Source: Verrucomicrobiota bacterium (GTDB taxonomy: Bacteria > Verrucomicrobiota > Verrucomicrobiia > Limisphaerales > UBA11320). From it: a stretch of DNA of 52,792 bases. The stretch covers positions 1 through 52,792 of the forward strand of contig JACQFQ010000031.1 of NCBI GenBank assembly GCA_016199985.1. The letters run 5' to 3'. The notes under the pieces are model-generated. The model was not told where the DNA came from and ran no database searches. It worked only from the letters and a program-made list of their open reading frames with translations. Of the stretch, positions 10,617 to 25,238 are shown piece by piece (the first letter of the stretch is position 1; each line of letters opens with the position of its first letter). The position numbers and the translations under genes were made by a program.

Positions 10617-10750
10617 AATCAAGACCGCAAATTTGAGATTCTGTGCCGTATTGAAAGGCAAGTATTCCGGGATTCACCCGGGACGCTTGCCTCATGTCGT
10701 TAAACATAACCAGAGTCCGGCCGGTTTCCGGATGATGTTGAGGACCCAAA

Positions 10751-13700
10751 ATGCCATCAAAAGCCACTGAGCGTATCAACTTCGGGAAGATCAAAGAGAT
10801 CATCGCCCCCCCCAACCTAATCGAGTTGCAGACGACCTCTTACAAAGAGTTCCTGCAACTGGATATTGCCCCGTCGAAGCGCAAAAACACGGGACTCGAA
10901 GCCGTCTTTACCGAGGTCTTCCCCATTGAAAGTTATGATGGCAAGTGCGTGCTGCAGTACGACAGCTACGAGATTGGCGAACCGAAGCAGGATTGGCTCG
11001 AGTGTCTGCGCGAAGGGATCACCTTTGGCGCGCCCCTGTATGTGACCTTCCGCCTCAAGGAGGAGAAGGGCACCAAGGAGGAGAAGGTGTTCATGGGCGA
11101 GTTGCCTCTGATGACCCCGCAGGGAACCTTCGTCATCAACGGCGCCGAGCGCGTCATCGTCAGCCAGCTGCATCGCTCCCCCGGTCTCGCGTTCGAGGAG
11201 ACGATCCATCCGAACGGCAAAAAGCTCCATTCTTTCCGCATCATTCCCGATCGCGGCTCCTGGTATGAAGCCCAGTTCGACACGAGCGACCTGCTCTATG
11301 TCTATCTGGATCGCAAGAAGCGCCGCCGAAAATTCCTGACCACGACTTTCTTCCGCGCGCTGGGTTACAGCACCGACGCCGAGATCCTGCAGCTCTTCTA
11401 CGAGATCGAAGAACTGACCATCAAGGAGGCGGAGAAGCTGGATGATTTGCAGAACAAGGTCCTGATCGAGGACGCCGTCGACCCCGACAAGGGATTGGTG
11501 GTGGCTCGCGCCTTCGAGCCGCTCTCCAAAGCGGTCGTGAAGCAGATTGGCGACCTTGGCACGAACAAGATCCGTGTTGTCGACACCACGTCCGACGACG
11601 GGATCGTGATCAAGTGCCTCAAGAAGGATCCGACCCGCAACGAGGAGGAGGCGCTCAAGGACATCTACCGACGCCTGCGTCCTGGCGACCCTCCCACGGC
11701 CGCGAACGCGCGCGCGTTGATCAAGCGCCTGTTCTTCGATCCGAAGCGCTATGACCTCGGACGCGTTGGACGCTACAAGATCAACCAGAAGCTGGGCTTC
11801 GAAGACAAGAACGACTCCCGCATCCTGACGAAGGAAGACCTGGTGGCCGCCACGAAGTATCTGCTGCGTCTCAAGCGCGCGGAAGGCTCGTTGGACGACA
11901 TCGATCACTTGGGCAGCCGGCGCGTCCGCACCGTGGGCGAGTTGCTCGCCAATCAGTGCCGTGTCGGACTGGCGCGGACGGAGCGCCTCGTCAAGGAGCG
12001 CATGACGTTGTTCGATCAGAGCCTGGAGCAGATGGCGCCCCAGAAGCTGATCAACCCGAAGGCGCTCTCCGCGGTCATCCGTGACTTCTTCGGGCGCAGC
12101 CAGCTGTCGCAGTTCATGGACCAGATCAACCCGCTTGCCGAGTTGACACACAAGCGTCGCCTGTCCGCCCTCGGACCCGGGGGCTTGTCCCGCGATCGCG
12201 CGGGATTCGAGGTTCGCGACGTGCATCCGTCGCATTATGGCCGCATTTGTCCGATTGAGACTCCTGAAGGACCCAACATCGGCCTGATCGCCTCCTTGGC
12301 GACGTTCGCCCGGGTGAACGACTTCGGCTTCCTCGAGACGCCGTATCGCAAGGTGGATCATGGCCGCGTCACGGGCCAGATCGACTATCTCACGGCCGAT
12401 CGCGAAGAGAACTACACGGTCGCCCAGGCGAACGCCCAGATCGACGAGAAGGGTCACTTCACCACTGCGCGCGTCACGTGCCGTTGCAAGGGAGACTTCA
12501 TCGACGTCGAGCCCAACAAGGTCGACTACATGGACGTTTCGCCCAAGCAGTTGGTCTCTGTGGCCGCGTCCCTGATTCCATTCCTCGAGCACGACGACGC
12601 GAATCGCGCGCTGATGGGCTCGAACATGCAACGCCAGGCGGTGCCTCTGCTCGTGACCGAAGCGCCGTTCGTGGCCACAGGCCTCGAGGAGCGCGTCGCC
12701 CGCGACTCGCGCGCGGTTCTCGTTGCGGAGGAGACCGGCAAGGTCGCCTCGGTCAACGGCAACCAGATCATCATCACAAGCGACGGCAAGGTTCCCGAAG
12801 GCAAGAAGCGGATCAAGACGGACGCCGGCGCCGGCGTGCATGTCTATCCGGTTCGCAAATTCATGCGGTCGAACGCGGCCACCTGCATCAATCAGAAGAT
12901 CGTGGTCGAGAAGGGCGCGAACGTGAAGAAGGGACAGGTCCTCGCGGACGGTCCCTGCACCAACGGCGGCGAGTTGGCCCTCGGACGCAACGTGCTTTGC
13001 GCGTTCATGCCTTGGAATGGTTACAACTTCGAGGACGCCATCCTCATCAGCGAGCGCATCGTGAAGGACGACATCTTCACGTCGATCCACATTGATGAGT
13101 TTGAAGTGGGCGCACGCGATACGAAGCTCGGGCCCGAAGAGATCACCCGCGATATTCCGAACCTCAGCGAGGAAGCGCTCAAAAATCTTGGCCCCGACGG
13201 CGTTATTCGCGTCGGCGCCGAGGTGAAGCCGGGCGACATCCTTGTCGGTAAAATCACCCCGAAGAGCGAGACGGAACTCGCGCCTGAAGAGCGGCTCCTG
13301 CGGGCGATCTTCGGCGAGAAGGCCGCCGACGTGAAGGACACGTCCCTCAAGGTTCCGTCGGGCACCTACGGCATCGTCATGGACGTCAAGGTCTCCTCCA
13401 AGAAGGAGCGAGACCTGGACAAGGACAAGCTGTCCCCCACCGAGGCCAAAAAGGCGAGCAAGCAGCTCCAGGAAGACCACAAGGGCAAGATCGAGGATCT
13501 GCGCGAGCAGCTCACGGAGGCCCTGAGCAACATTCTCCTCGGCGAGAAGATTCCCCTCGACGTCGTGAACTCGGAGACGGGCGAGATCATCATCCCAGCC
13601 AACCGCAAGATCACCAAGACGCTGCTGCGAAAGCTCGCGCAGGTCTATGACCGCATCGAGATCGATCCTTCGCCGATCCGCAACAAGATCAACGAGATCA

Positions 13701-14566
13701 TCGGCACCTTTAAGAAGAAATTCGAAGAGCTGCAGATGCAGATGGACGAGGAAGTCGAGCGCGTGGAGTCGGGCGATGAGATTGACGTGGGCATCATCAA
13801 GCAGGTGAAGGTCTACATCGCCTCGAAGCGCAAGCTCTCCGTGGGCGACAAGATGGCCGGACGCCATGGAAACAAGGGCGTGGTGGCCAAAATTGTGCCT
13901 GAGGAGGACATGCCTTTCCTCGAGGACGGAACGCCCGTCGACATCGTCCTGAACCCGCTCGGCGTGCCCTCGCGCATGAACGTCGGACAGGTCTTGGAAA
14001 CCCATTTGGGCTGGGCGGCCAGGATGCTCGGGCTCAAGTTCGCGACGCCTGTCTTTGATGGCATCAAGGAGAAGGACATTCGCAATTATCTGAAGGACGC
14101 CAAGCTGCCGGAGCACGGCAAGGTGAGGCTGTATGACGGCCGCACCGGCGAGGGCTTCGACCAGGAAATTGTTGTCGGCTACATCTACCTGATGAAGCTG
14201 GGTCACTTGGTCGCCGACAAGATCCACGCTCGAGCGGTCGGACCTTACTCGCTCGTCACGCAGCAGCCGCTGGGCGGCAAGGCCCAATACGGCGGTCAGC
14301 GCTTCGGAGAAATGGAAGTGTGGGCGATGGAAGCCTACGGCGCCGCTTACATGTTGCAGGAGCTTCTCACCGTGAAGTCTGACGACGTGCAAGGCCGCAC
14401 CCGCATCTACGAAAGCATCGTCAAGGGAGACAACTCCCTCGAAGCCGGCATCCCCGAGTCGTTCAACGTGCTCGTGAAGGAAATGCAGTCGCTGGGCCTC
14501 GATGTCCGGGTCGGTTATTCCAACCCGAGCGAAGCCCCGCCTCAGCCCGTTCAAATGCCTCTGTAA
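10751..14566 (+). CDS. rpoB: DNA-directed RNA polymerase subunit beta
   Basis: 1271 aa. Family landmarks are present throughout: [31 protein letters not shown] near residues 115-145, the rifampicin-pocket segment [20 protein letters not shown] at about 448-467 with the usual wild-type residues, [16 protein letters not shown], and toward the end [12 protein letters not shown] and [18 protein letters not shown]. With RpoC it forms the catalytic core of transcription. A gagga box lies 9 nt before ATG 10751. 46 nt before rpoC. Confidence 0.99.
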   Translation: MPSKATERINFGKIKEIIAPPNLIELQTTSYKEFLQLDIAPSKRKNTGLEAVFTEVFPIESYDGKCVLQYDSYEIGEPKQDWLECLREGITFGAPLYVTFRLKEEKGTKEEKVFMGELPLMTPQGTFVINGAERVIVSQLHRSPGLAFEETIHPNGKKLHSFRIIPDRGSWYEAQFDTSDLLYVYLDRKKRRRKFLTTTFFRALGYSTDAEILQLFYEIEELTIKEAEKLDDLQNKVLIEDAVDPDKGLVVARAFEPLSKAVVKQIGDLGTNKIRVVDTTSDDGIVIKCLKKDPTRNEEEALKDIYRRLRPGDPPTAANARALIKRLFFDPKRYDLGRVGRYKINQKLGFEDKNDSRILTKEDLVAATKYLLRLKRAEGSLDDIDHLGSRRVRTVGELLANQCRVGLARTERLVKERMTLFDQSLEQMAPQKLINPKALSAVIRDFFGRSQLSQFMDQINPLAELTHKRRLSALGPGGLSRDRAGFEVRDVHPSHYGRICPIETPEGPNIGLIASLATFARVNDFGFLETPYRKVDHGRVTGQIDYLTADREENYTVAQANAQIDEKGHFTTARVTCRCKGDFIDVEPNKVDYMDVSPKQLVSVAASLIPFLEHDDANRALMGSNMQRQAVPLLVTEAPFVATGLEERVARDSRAVLVAEETGKVASVNGNQIIITSDGKVPEGKKRIKTDAGAGVHVYPVRKFMRSNAATCINQKIVVEKGANVKKGQVLADGPCTNGGELALGRNVLCAFMPWNGYNFEDAILISERIVKDDIFTSIHIDEFEVGARDTKLGPEEITRDIPNLSEEALKNLGPDGVIRVGAEVKPGDILVGKITPKSETELAPEERLLRAIFGEKAADVKDTSLKVPSGTYGIVMDVKVSSKKERDLDKDKLSPTEAKKASKQLQEDHKGKIEDLREQLTEALSNILLGEKIPLDVVNSETGEIIIPANRKITKTLLRKLAQVYDRIEIDPSPIRNKINEIIGTFKKKFEELQMQMDEEVERVESGDEIDVGIIKQVKVYIASKRKLSVGDKMAGRHGNKGVVAKIVPEEDMPFLEDGTPVDIVLNPLGVPSRMNVGQVLETHLGWAARMLGLKFATPVFDGIKEKDIRNYLKDAKLPEHGKVRLYDGRTGEGFDQEIVVGYIYLMKLGHLVADKIHARAVGPYSLVTQQPLGGKAQYGGQRFGEMEVWAMEAYGAAYMLQELLTVKSDDVQGRTRIYESIVKGDNSLEAGIPESFNVLVKEMQSLGLDVRVGYSNPSEAPPQPVQMPL

Positions 14567-14612
14567 TGATCTTTAAATCGTCACGCGCCACAATTATCCG
14601 CAGCTCAACACT

Positions 14613-18770
<4,158 letters not shown>

Positions 18771-18795
18771 ACGGGCTCTCGCAAATCCAACGTAG

Positions 18796-18834
18796 GAACA
18801 GGCGGCGCGAAGTTCGCGCCGCCTGTTCTCTTTC
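18796..18834 (+). terminator. Terminator after rpoC
   Basis: Perfect 15-bp inverted repeat, 18796-18810 with 18814-18828, followed by tctttcc. The T-run is short, but the stem is very strong and lies 26 nt after the rpoC stop. The rest of the spacer to 19038 shows nothing I can assign. Confidence 0.75.
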
Positions 18835-19038
18835 CAGAGGCTATGCGTCCACGGCCGGGGCCCAGCGCGCGCCGCGCTCTCCACGTTTTTCATTGAGTTT
18901 CGACCCTGTGTCACCCACTCTCGCGCCCTCGTTGAGGGCTCAAGTTCGCCCTTCTTCCAGCGGTTCGGCAGGATCCCTATGGGGGCGTCCCCGCCGCGCG
19001 AGAGATCATTTGAAACCTGATTGGATTGAAGAATCACC

Positions 19039-20139
19039 ATGTTGACGCTGAATCTGAAAGCGGCCGGGACCTATCGTTGGGACATGATTGCCCTCGGAGA
19101 GATCATGCTCCGATTGGACCCTGGCGACAGCCGGGTCCGCGTGGCCCGCGAATTCAAGGTGTGGGAGGGCGGCGGCGAGTATAACGTCGCGCGCGGATTG
19201 CGCCGATGTTTCGGCCTGAAGACGGCGGTTTGCACGGCGTTCGCCGACAACGATGTCGGACGCCTCCTGGAGGACTTCGTGCTTCAGGGCGGAGTGGCCA
19301 CCGACTACGTGCTGTGGAAGGCTTTCGACGGCGTGGGCCGCGTGACGCGGAACGGCCTGAACTTTACGGAACGGGGTTTTGGCGCCCGCGGCGCCGTGGG
19401 AATCCCGGATCGCGGCCACACCGCCGCCAGCCAACTCAAGCCTGGCGACTTCAACTGGGACGACATCTTCGGCAAGCAGGGCGTGCGGTGGCTGCACACG
19501 GGCGGGATCTTCGCCGCGCTGAGCGAGAGCACCGCCGCATTGGTTGAGGAAGCCGTCGCCGCCGCCAAGAAGCATGGCGTCATCGTTTCCTACGACCTCA
19601 ACTATCGCCCCAGCCTCTGGAAGAGCATCGGCGGCCAGAAGAAGGCGCAGGAGGTCAACAAGCGCATCGCCAGGAACGTCGATGTGATGATCGGCAACGA
19701 GGAGGACTTCACCGCCTCCCTCGGCTTCCATGTCGAAGGCGCCGACGAAAACCTGCTGCACATCGATGTCACGGCGTTCCAGAAGATGATCGAGACGGCG
19801 GTTCGGGAGTATCCGAATTTCAAGGTCGTCGCCACCACGCTGCGCGCCGCTAAAACCGCGACCATCAACGACTGGGGCGCGGTCTGCTACGCGGGAGGGA
19901 AGTTCTATCAGGCGATCCAGCGCGATGACCTCGAGATCTACGACCGCGTCGGCGGCGGCGATAGCTTCGCTTCGGGTCTCATCTATGGGCTCCTGACCTC
20001 CGGCGATCCGCAGAAAGCCGTCGATTACGGCGCGGCCCACGGAGCTCTCGCCATGACCACTCCAGGCGACACATCCATGGCGTCGAAGGACGAAGTGGAG
20101 AAGTTGATGAAGGGCGGCGGCGCCCGCGTTCAGCGTTGA
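19039..20139 (+). CDS. PfkB-family sugar kinase, 2-keto-3-deoxygluconate kinase-like
   Basis: 366 aa cytoplasmic ribokinase-fold enzyme that would phosphorylate a sugar or sugar acid with ATP. Visible: N-terminal IALGEIMLRLDP and the substrate-binding GGGEYNVARGL; SYDLNYRPSLW, typical of KdgK-like members; and near residue 305 the anion-hole/catalytic GGGDSFASGLIYG with the catalytic Asp, corresponding to the PfkB GAGD motif. The exact substrate cannot be fixed: KDG kinase is the best fit, fructokinase is possible. No pathway neighbours support either. Confidence 0.85.
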   Translation: MLTLNLKAAGTYRWDMIALGEIMLRLDPGDSRVRVAREFKVWEGGGEYNVARGLRRCFGLKTAVCTAFADNDVGRLLEDFVLQGGVATDYVLWKAFDGVGRVTRNGLNFTERGFGARGAVGIPDRGHTAASQLKPGDFNWDDIFGKQGVRWLHTGGIFAALSESTAALVEEAVAAAKKHGVIVSYDLNYRPSLWKSIGGQKKAQEVNKRIARNVDVMIGNEEDFTASLGFHVEGADENLLHIDVTAFQKMIETAVREYPNFKVVATTLRAAKTATINDWGAVCYAGGKFYQAIQRDDLEIYDRVGGGDSFASGLIYGLLTSGDPQKAVDYGAAHGALAMTTPGDTSMASKDEVEKLMKGGGARVQR

Positions 20140-20251
20140 TCGGCGGCCCCCTGATTTCTCGGACGGGCGGACAGGCCGAATTGCGCTCGAACTCCTCGTG
20201 GCCTTGCGCCGCGGGGGCGTTCATTCCGCTCCGTGCGTCGCGAGGCGGGAC

Positions 20252-23200
20252 ATGAATGTTTTGAAGCTCTTCCTTCGCATCGGCGTCGTTATCTTCGGCT
20301 GGATTGATGAGCCATTCATGAGATTGCGCGCCCTACGAACGGTCTGTTCCTTCGCTCCCGACTTTGCCTTCGGGTTCTCGAGATCTTCGCGGCTGCGCTT
20401 CGTGGCGTCCCTGTCCGCCGCCCTCGTTCTGATATCCAGCCGCGCGCTGAGGGCCGCCGTCCCGGACGCCGCAGGAATCGAATACTTCGAGCGGAATATC
20501 CGCCCTGTTTTGGTGGAGAGCTGCTACGGATGCCACAGCTCCCAGGCGGAGAAGGGGGTCCGCGGAGAGTTGAACCTGGAAACACGAGAGGGACTTCGCA
20601 AAGGAGGCGAGCATGGCGCGGCGGTGATTCCCGGCGACGTTGAGAGAAGCCTGCTGATCCGCGCGGTGCGTTACACCGACAACGATCTTCGCATGCCTCC
20701 GAAGAAGAAGAAGCTCCCCGACGACGTGATCGCGCATTTCGAAGCGTGGGTGAAAATGGGAGCTCCGGATCCAAGGGATGTCGCGCCTCCAGGGAAGACG
20801 CCGCGCGCGGCCGCCGAAACCCATTGGGCGTTCCAGCCCATCACCCGACCACAGCCTCCCAAGGTGCGCCACACGGCGCAGGCGCGAACGCCGGTGGACG
20901 CTTTTCTGCTGGAGAAGCTGGAAGCCAAGGGACTCGATCTCAGTCCGGAGGCGGACCGGAGAACACTCATCCGTCGACTCTCCTTCGATCTCACCGGACT
21001 GCCTCCGACAGCGGCGGAGATCCGCGAGTTCCAGGAGGATCGGTCCGCCACCGCCTACGCGACGGTGGTGGAGCGCTTCCTGAACTCTCCGAGGTACGGC
21101 GAGCGCTGGGGGCGCTACTGGCTCGACATCGCCCGCTACGCCGACACCAAAGGCTATGTCTTCGAGGAGGAGCGGCGCTATCCCTATAGCTACACCTATC
21201 GCGATTACGTCATTCGCGCCTTCAATGAGGACCTGCCCTATGACCAATTCATCACGCAGCAGTTGGCCGCCGATCTTCTGCCGCTCGGGGATGACAAACG
21301 ACCGTTGGCGGCGCTTGGGTTTCTTACCCTCGGCCGCCGCTTTCTCAACAATCCGCACGATATCATTGATGATCGCATCGATGTGATGACGCGCGGTCTC
21401 ATGGGCATGACGGTTGTGTGCGCCCGATGCCACGATCACAAGTTCGATCCCATCTCCACGCGCGACTACTACTCGCTCTACGGCGTTTTCGCCAGCGCGC
21501 ACGAGCCCGCCGAAGAGCCCATGCTCGGCGACGCGTCGCTGCCCAAGGAGTATCCGGCGTTTCTGGCGGAGCGAAAAAAGCGCACGGATGAGAAGACGCA
21601 ATACAGGGCCGATCGGGACGCCGAGGCGACGACGCGCGTCCGATCGCAGCTCGGGTCGTACCTGCTCGCGGTTCATGACGCCCGCCAGCTCCCGGAAGGG
21701 GAGGGGCGGGAGAAGCTGGTGCGTGAACGGAAGCTGGAACCGGCCGTCGCTCGGAAGTTTTTCGAGCGATACGACGGATGGTCCAACCAGCCGCCGGCCT
21801 TCCTGGGGCCTTGGTTCGCGTTTGCTCGAATATCGGGCAGCAATTTCGCCGAGCGGGTCGCGGGCGTGGCCGCGTCGCTCTCCGACTCGAACGGGCCCGG
21901 TGTTGTCAGCCGATTCGCGAAGACCAATGCTCCCGCCTCGTTCAAGCAGGTCGCTGAAATCTACAACGCCTGGTCCTCCTCCGCGGCGAAAGCCCTGACG
22001 GGATCTGCTTCGACCAACGGGGCTGTCGCGGCCGATATCCGGTGGGCTGGCGACTTTCTTGTGAGCGCGGCCTCCCCGTTTCAGCTGAACGCTGATGAGC
22101 TTCACCGGCTGTTCGACACTCCGGCCCAGCAGAAGCTTCGGGCGTTGCAGCGCAAGATCGACGAACTGGACGCCACTCATGAGGGCGCGCCGCCGCGAGC
22201 CATGGCCCTGATCGAGAACGCCTCGCCGCACGATCCCCATGTGTTTCGTCGAGGCAATCCGGGAAACACGGGCGAGGCGGTGCCGCGACAGTTTCTGGAA
22301 GTCGTGAGCGGAAAGAACCGGAAGCCATTTCAGAAAGGCAGCGGTCGGCTCGAGATGGCCGAAGCGGTCGCCGGCCGGAATAATCCGCTGACAGCGCGGG
22401 TTTGGGTTAACCGCGTTTGGACCTACCACTTTGGCGCGGCTCTGGTGCGAACTCCCAGCGATTTCGGAGTTCGATCCGATCCCCCGACACATCCAGCCCT
22501 GCTCGATTATCTCGCGGCCCGGTTTATGGATGAGGGGTGGTCGACGAAGAAGCTGCATCAATGGATTCTGATGTCCTCGGCCTATCGGCAGAGCAGCGAT
22601 CAACGCCCGGCCGCCGACAAGGTGGATCCGGGCAACCAGCTCTACGCGCGCCAGAATCGGAAACGTCTCGACTTCGAGGCGATGCGCGACACCCTCCTCG
22701 CCTCGTCCGGGCAGATCGACCTGACGGTCGGGGGCCATCCCGTGGACATCACCGCCGAACCTTTCACGACTCGCCGCACGATCTATGGGTTCGTGGAGCG
22801 ACAGAATCTGCCGGGACTTTTTCGCACATTCGACTTTGCCAGCCCGGATAGCACGAGCCCGCAACGCTTCTCCACCACCGTGCCGCAGCAGGCGCTCTTC
22901 CTGATGAACAGTCCGTTCGCGGTTCAGCAGGCGCGGGCGCTCATCGAGCTTCCGGAGATCCGCTCAGCCGCCCGCGATGAGGAGAAGGTTCGCCGAGTGT
23001 TCCAGAGGCTGTATCAGCGGGATCCTGAGCCGCAGGAACTGCGGATGGCTCGGGACTTTTTGCGCGACGCCAAGGTTTCCACCGCGATCGAAACCGAGCC
23101 TCCCGTCTGGCGCTACGGATATGGAGAGGTCGACGCGGAGAAAGGCCGCGTGAAGGCGTTTCACGAGCTGACTCACTTCAACAGCTATGCTTGGCAAGGC

Positions 23201-23707
23201 GGCAAGGACCTGCCCGACCCCAAAGTCGGATGGGTTCTTCTCAACGCCGACGGCGGGCACCCAGGCGCCAATCCGTCGTTCGCCGCGATCCGGAGATGGG
23301 TGGCGCCTCGCGATGGGACGCTCAGTGTGAAAGGCGAACTCAGCCACGCGAGCGATCAGGGCGACGGCGTTCGATGTCGTGTGGTCTCGAGTCGGAGCGG
23401 AGTGCTGGGCGAGTGGATCGCCGCCCATTCCAGCACGAACACGGTGGTGGAGAAGACTCAAGTGAAGGCCGGCGACACAATCGATTTTGTTACGGACTGT
23501 CGGTCGAACGAAGGCTTCGACAGCTTTGTGTGGGCCCCTCGCGTGAAATACGCGGGTGGGGAATCCGGCGGAGAGGCGGCTCGAGTTCGTTGGCAGGCCA
23601 AGGAGGACTTCCGCGGGCCGCCGCCCGTCGCGCCAAAATCACTTGGCCCATGGGAGAAGCTGGCGCAGGCCATCCTGCTTTCCAATGAGGTCTTCTTTGT
23701 CGATTAG
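20252..23707 (+). CDS. PSCyt1 / DUF1549 / DUF1553 secreted protein (second copy in window)
   Basis: Same family as the gene at 791 but diverged and without LamG. The frame is open from GTG 20198. I chose ATG 20252, which has gaggcggg just upstream; ATG 20318 also gives a signal peptide-like N-terminus (hydrophobic FVASLSAALVLISS then RALRAA). From 20252: haem motif CYGCH near residue 91, DUF1549 with [11 protein letters not shown] near 389, DUF1553 from about 700. An extra beta-rich segment at about 950-1110 (KVGWVLLNADGGHPG, FVTDCRSNEGFDSF) is inserted before the typical end LAQAILLSNEVFFVD. Unlike the first copy, no DUF1501 gene follows; the next gene is convergent. Role unknown. Confidence 0.87.
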   Translation: MNVLKLFLRIGVVIFGWIDEPFMRLRALRTVCSFAPDFAFGFSRSSRLRFVASLSAALVLISSRALRAAVPDAAGIEYFERNIRPVLVESCYGCHSSQAEKGVRGELNLETREGLRKGGEHGAAVIPGDVERSLLIRAVRYTDNDLRMPPKKKKLPDDVIAHFEAWVKMGAPDPRDVAPPGKTPRAAAETHWAFQPITRPQPPKVRHTAQARTPVDAFLLEKLEAKGLDLSPEADRRTLIRRLSFDLTGLPPTAAEIREFQEDRSATAYATVVERFLNSPRYGERWGRYWLDIARYADTKGYVFEEERRYPYSYTYRDYVIRAFNEDLPYDQFITQQLAADLLPLGDDKRPLAALGFLTLGRRFLNNPHDIIDDRIDVMTRGLMGMTVVCARCHDHKFDPISTRDYYSLYGVFASAHEPAEEPMLGDASLPKEYPAFLAERKKRTDEKTQYRADRDAEATTRVRSQLGSYLLAVHDARQLPEGEGREKLVRERKLEPAVARKFFERYDGWSNQPPAFLGPWFAFARISGSNFAERVAGVAASLSDSNGPGVVSRFAKTNAPASFKQVAEIYNAWSSSAAKALTGSASTNGAVAADIRWAGDFLVSAASPFQLNADELHRLFDTPAQQKLRALQRKIDELDATHEGAPPRAMALIENASPHDPHVFRRGNPGNTGEAVPRQFLEVVSGKNRKPFQKGSGRLEMAEAVAGRNNPLTARVWVNRVWTYHFGAALVRTPSDFGVRSDPPTHPALLDYLAARFMDEGWSTKKLHQWILMSSAYRQSSDQRPAADKVDPGNQLYARQNRKRLDFEAMRDTLLASSGQIDLTVGGHPVDITAEPFTTRRTIYGFVERQNLPGLFRTFDFASPDSTSPQRFSTTVPQQALFLMNSPFAVQQARALIELPEIRSAARDEEKVRRVFQRLYQRDPEPQELRMARDFLRDAKVSTAIETEPPVWRYGYGEVDAEKGRVKAFHELTHFNSYAWQGGKDLPDPKVGWVLLNADGGHPGANPSFAAIRRWVAPRDGTLSVKGELSHASDQGDGVRCRVVSSRSGVLGEWIAAHSSTNTVVEKTQVKAGDTIDFVTDCRSNEGFDSFVWAPRVKYAGGESGGEAARVRWQAKEDFRGPPPVAPKSLGPWEKLAQAILLSNEVFFVD

Positions 23708-23760
23708 TGGAGCCGCCGCGAGGCCGCTCTCGAGTCCCTTCGCTCGCTTCGTCGCATTCG

Positions 23761-25203
23761 TCAGAGTTTCAAGGCGGATGAGAGGCTCGCTCCTGAATGG
23801 AAGGGGTTCAGCAGATAAGTGGGCTCGCGGTCGTCGATTTGGACGCTGTCCCAATCAATGACGTAGGCCGCCGGCCGCTCCTGGATTTCGCGCATGAGTC
23901 TGCTGCGCTCCTTCGCCCTTGTCGTCTCGGGCGGTCGCGAACAGGCGGCGTTGTCCACGGGCGTCGCCCAGGGCCCGTTCAAGTTTGCCAGCGGCGCCGC
24001 GAGTGAGCGCGCCGGGCATGTGCTGTGGAACTCCAAATCCTGCGCTTCCAGCCACGGGTGGTCCCAGTCAATGCCCTCGGAGTCGCAGAAGAGCTGGAAG
24101 ACATGCTCCTTCGTGATCCAATCCACCGTCCCCACCAGCGTTTCCTTGGCCCCGCCCAGCCGCTCGATGACGTCGCTCCAAAGGCCCAGAATGGCGTCGG
24201 TTTCCAGATCCCTCCCCGCAAATCGCCGATGGGCCCGATAGTGGTATTGGCTGAGCAGATCGAGCGCGTCCATGTGCTTGCCGTCGCTCATGCGAACAGG
24301 CCAGGGCCCGTTCAGGCATCGCGAGAGCTTCCGCAGGCTCGTGACCGCGTCTTGCAACGCGAAGTTGGGAAGGTCGTTCGCCTCCAGCAGGTCGAAGACG
24401 AGACGCGTGGCGCCCACTTTCAGGAATGACGCGGAGGGCAGCACGTTCGTGTCGCCGTGGATGAGATGAAGCCGGCGGTAGAGCCGCGGATCCGCGAGGG
24501 GTTCGTCACGCGTGTTGATGATGGCGCGATTGTGCTGCACCCATTCGAAAAAATCGTTCTGGATGTAATCCGCGCGCTGGCTGATCTGGAACGGCCCCGC
24601 CTCCTGAACCGAGCCGTTCTCGCCGATCACCCGGCGCGCATGGGAGCCTCCGACCCTTCCCGCGCCCGCATACAGGGTCCGAACCGTGAGAAAGGTGAGG
24701 AGGGAAAGGACGTTTTTCTGAGAGAGAGGCGCGCTGCGCAGGAGGGAGTAGTTCTCGTGACAGCCAAAGGTCGCCCCGGTGTAGTGGTCGATGTTGTTCC
24801 GGACGAACGTGACCTTGTCCGCAAGCCCCAATGCCTCCAGCGCCTCGTTCAGCAGTTGGTCGCCCGCGCGATCATAGCGCACCAGGTCCAGCGCGGAGCC
24901 GCACTCGCCGGTGCAGTACTCCAGATGCCCCATGTCGAGATACAGGCGTCCGCCGTTGAAGAGGAACCCCCCGTTGCCCGCGGGCTCGTCCCAGTCGCGA
25001 TCATGCCGGTCGATGAGTCCATAGCGCTGGCCGCTGAAAATCCAGTCTCGAACCTGTCCGATGACCTCGTAGACCTGAAGCGGGGGATCCACCAGGCAGC
25101 CGTACTCGGTTTCGATCCCCGTGATGCGGCGTGGCGAATCGCTGGCTGGTGCGTCTGACAATCTGCTTTTCATGCCCTCTAAGCGGTCGGAAGGATTCAA
25201 CAT
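23761..25203 (-). CDS. pafA: Ubiquitin-like (UBact/Pup) ligase, PafA type
   Basis: About 480 aa carboxylate-amine ligase of the PafA/Dop (glutamine synthetase-like) fold. It would phosphorylate the C-terminal Glu of UBact and join it to target lysines. Seen: N-terminal GIETEYG with the metal-binding glutamates, FNGGRLYLDMGHLEYCTGEC with the catalytic-base Asp, NNIDHYTGATFGCHENY, QISQRADYI, INTRDEPLADP, and the PafA-like ending PPETTRAKERS...YVIDWDSVQ, which separates it from Dop. Odd: the family's usual G-S-H-P-E-Y is G-H-L-E-Y, one residue shorter. A GGAGG abuts ATG 25203, so that start is tight; ATG 25173 is an alternative. Last gene of the proteasome operon, 35 nt after prcA. Confidence 0.9.
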   Translation of the reverse strand: MLNPSDRLEGMKSRLSDAPASDSPRRITGIETEYGCLVDPPLQVYEVIGQVRDWIFSGQRYGLIDRHDRDWDEPAGNGGFLFNGGRLYLDMGHLEYCTGECGSALDLVRYDRAGDQLLNEALEALGLADKVTFVRNNIDHYTGATFGCHENYSLLRSAPLSQKNVLSLLTFLTVRTLYAGAGRVGGSHARRVIGENGSVQEAGPFQISQRADYIQNDFFEWVQHNRAIINTRDEPLADPRLYRRLHLIHGDTNVLPSASFLKVGATRLVFDLLEANDLPNFALQDAVTSLRKLSRCLNGPWPVRMSDGKHMDALDLLSQYHYRAHRRFAGRDLETDAILGLWSDVIERLGGAKETLVGTVDWITKEHVFQLFCDSEGIDWDHPWLEAQDLEFHSTCPARSLAAPLANLNGPWATPVDNAACSRPPETTRAKERSRLMREIQERPAAYVIDWDSVQIDDREPTYLLNPFHSGASLSSALKL

Positions 25204-25238
25204 CCTCCGAAGCTTGGGTATTACAGCAGGAACGTCGC

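Noticed and set aside
10817..14554. 1245-aa open frame antisense to rpoB
   Set aside because: Mirror of a GC-rich highly conserved gene; the protein shows no family features.
24457..25158. Plus-strand frame opposite pafA
   Set aside because: pafA has clear motifs on the minus strand; this frame has none.
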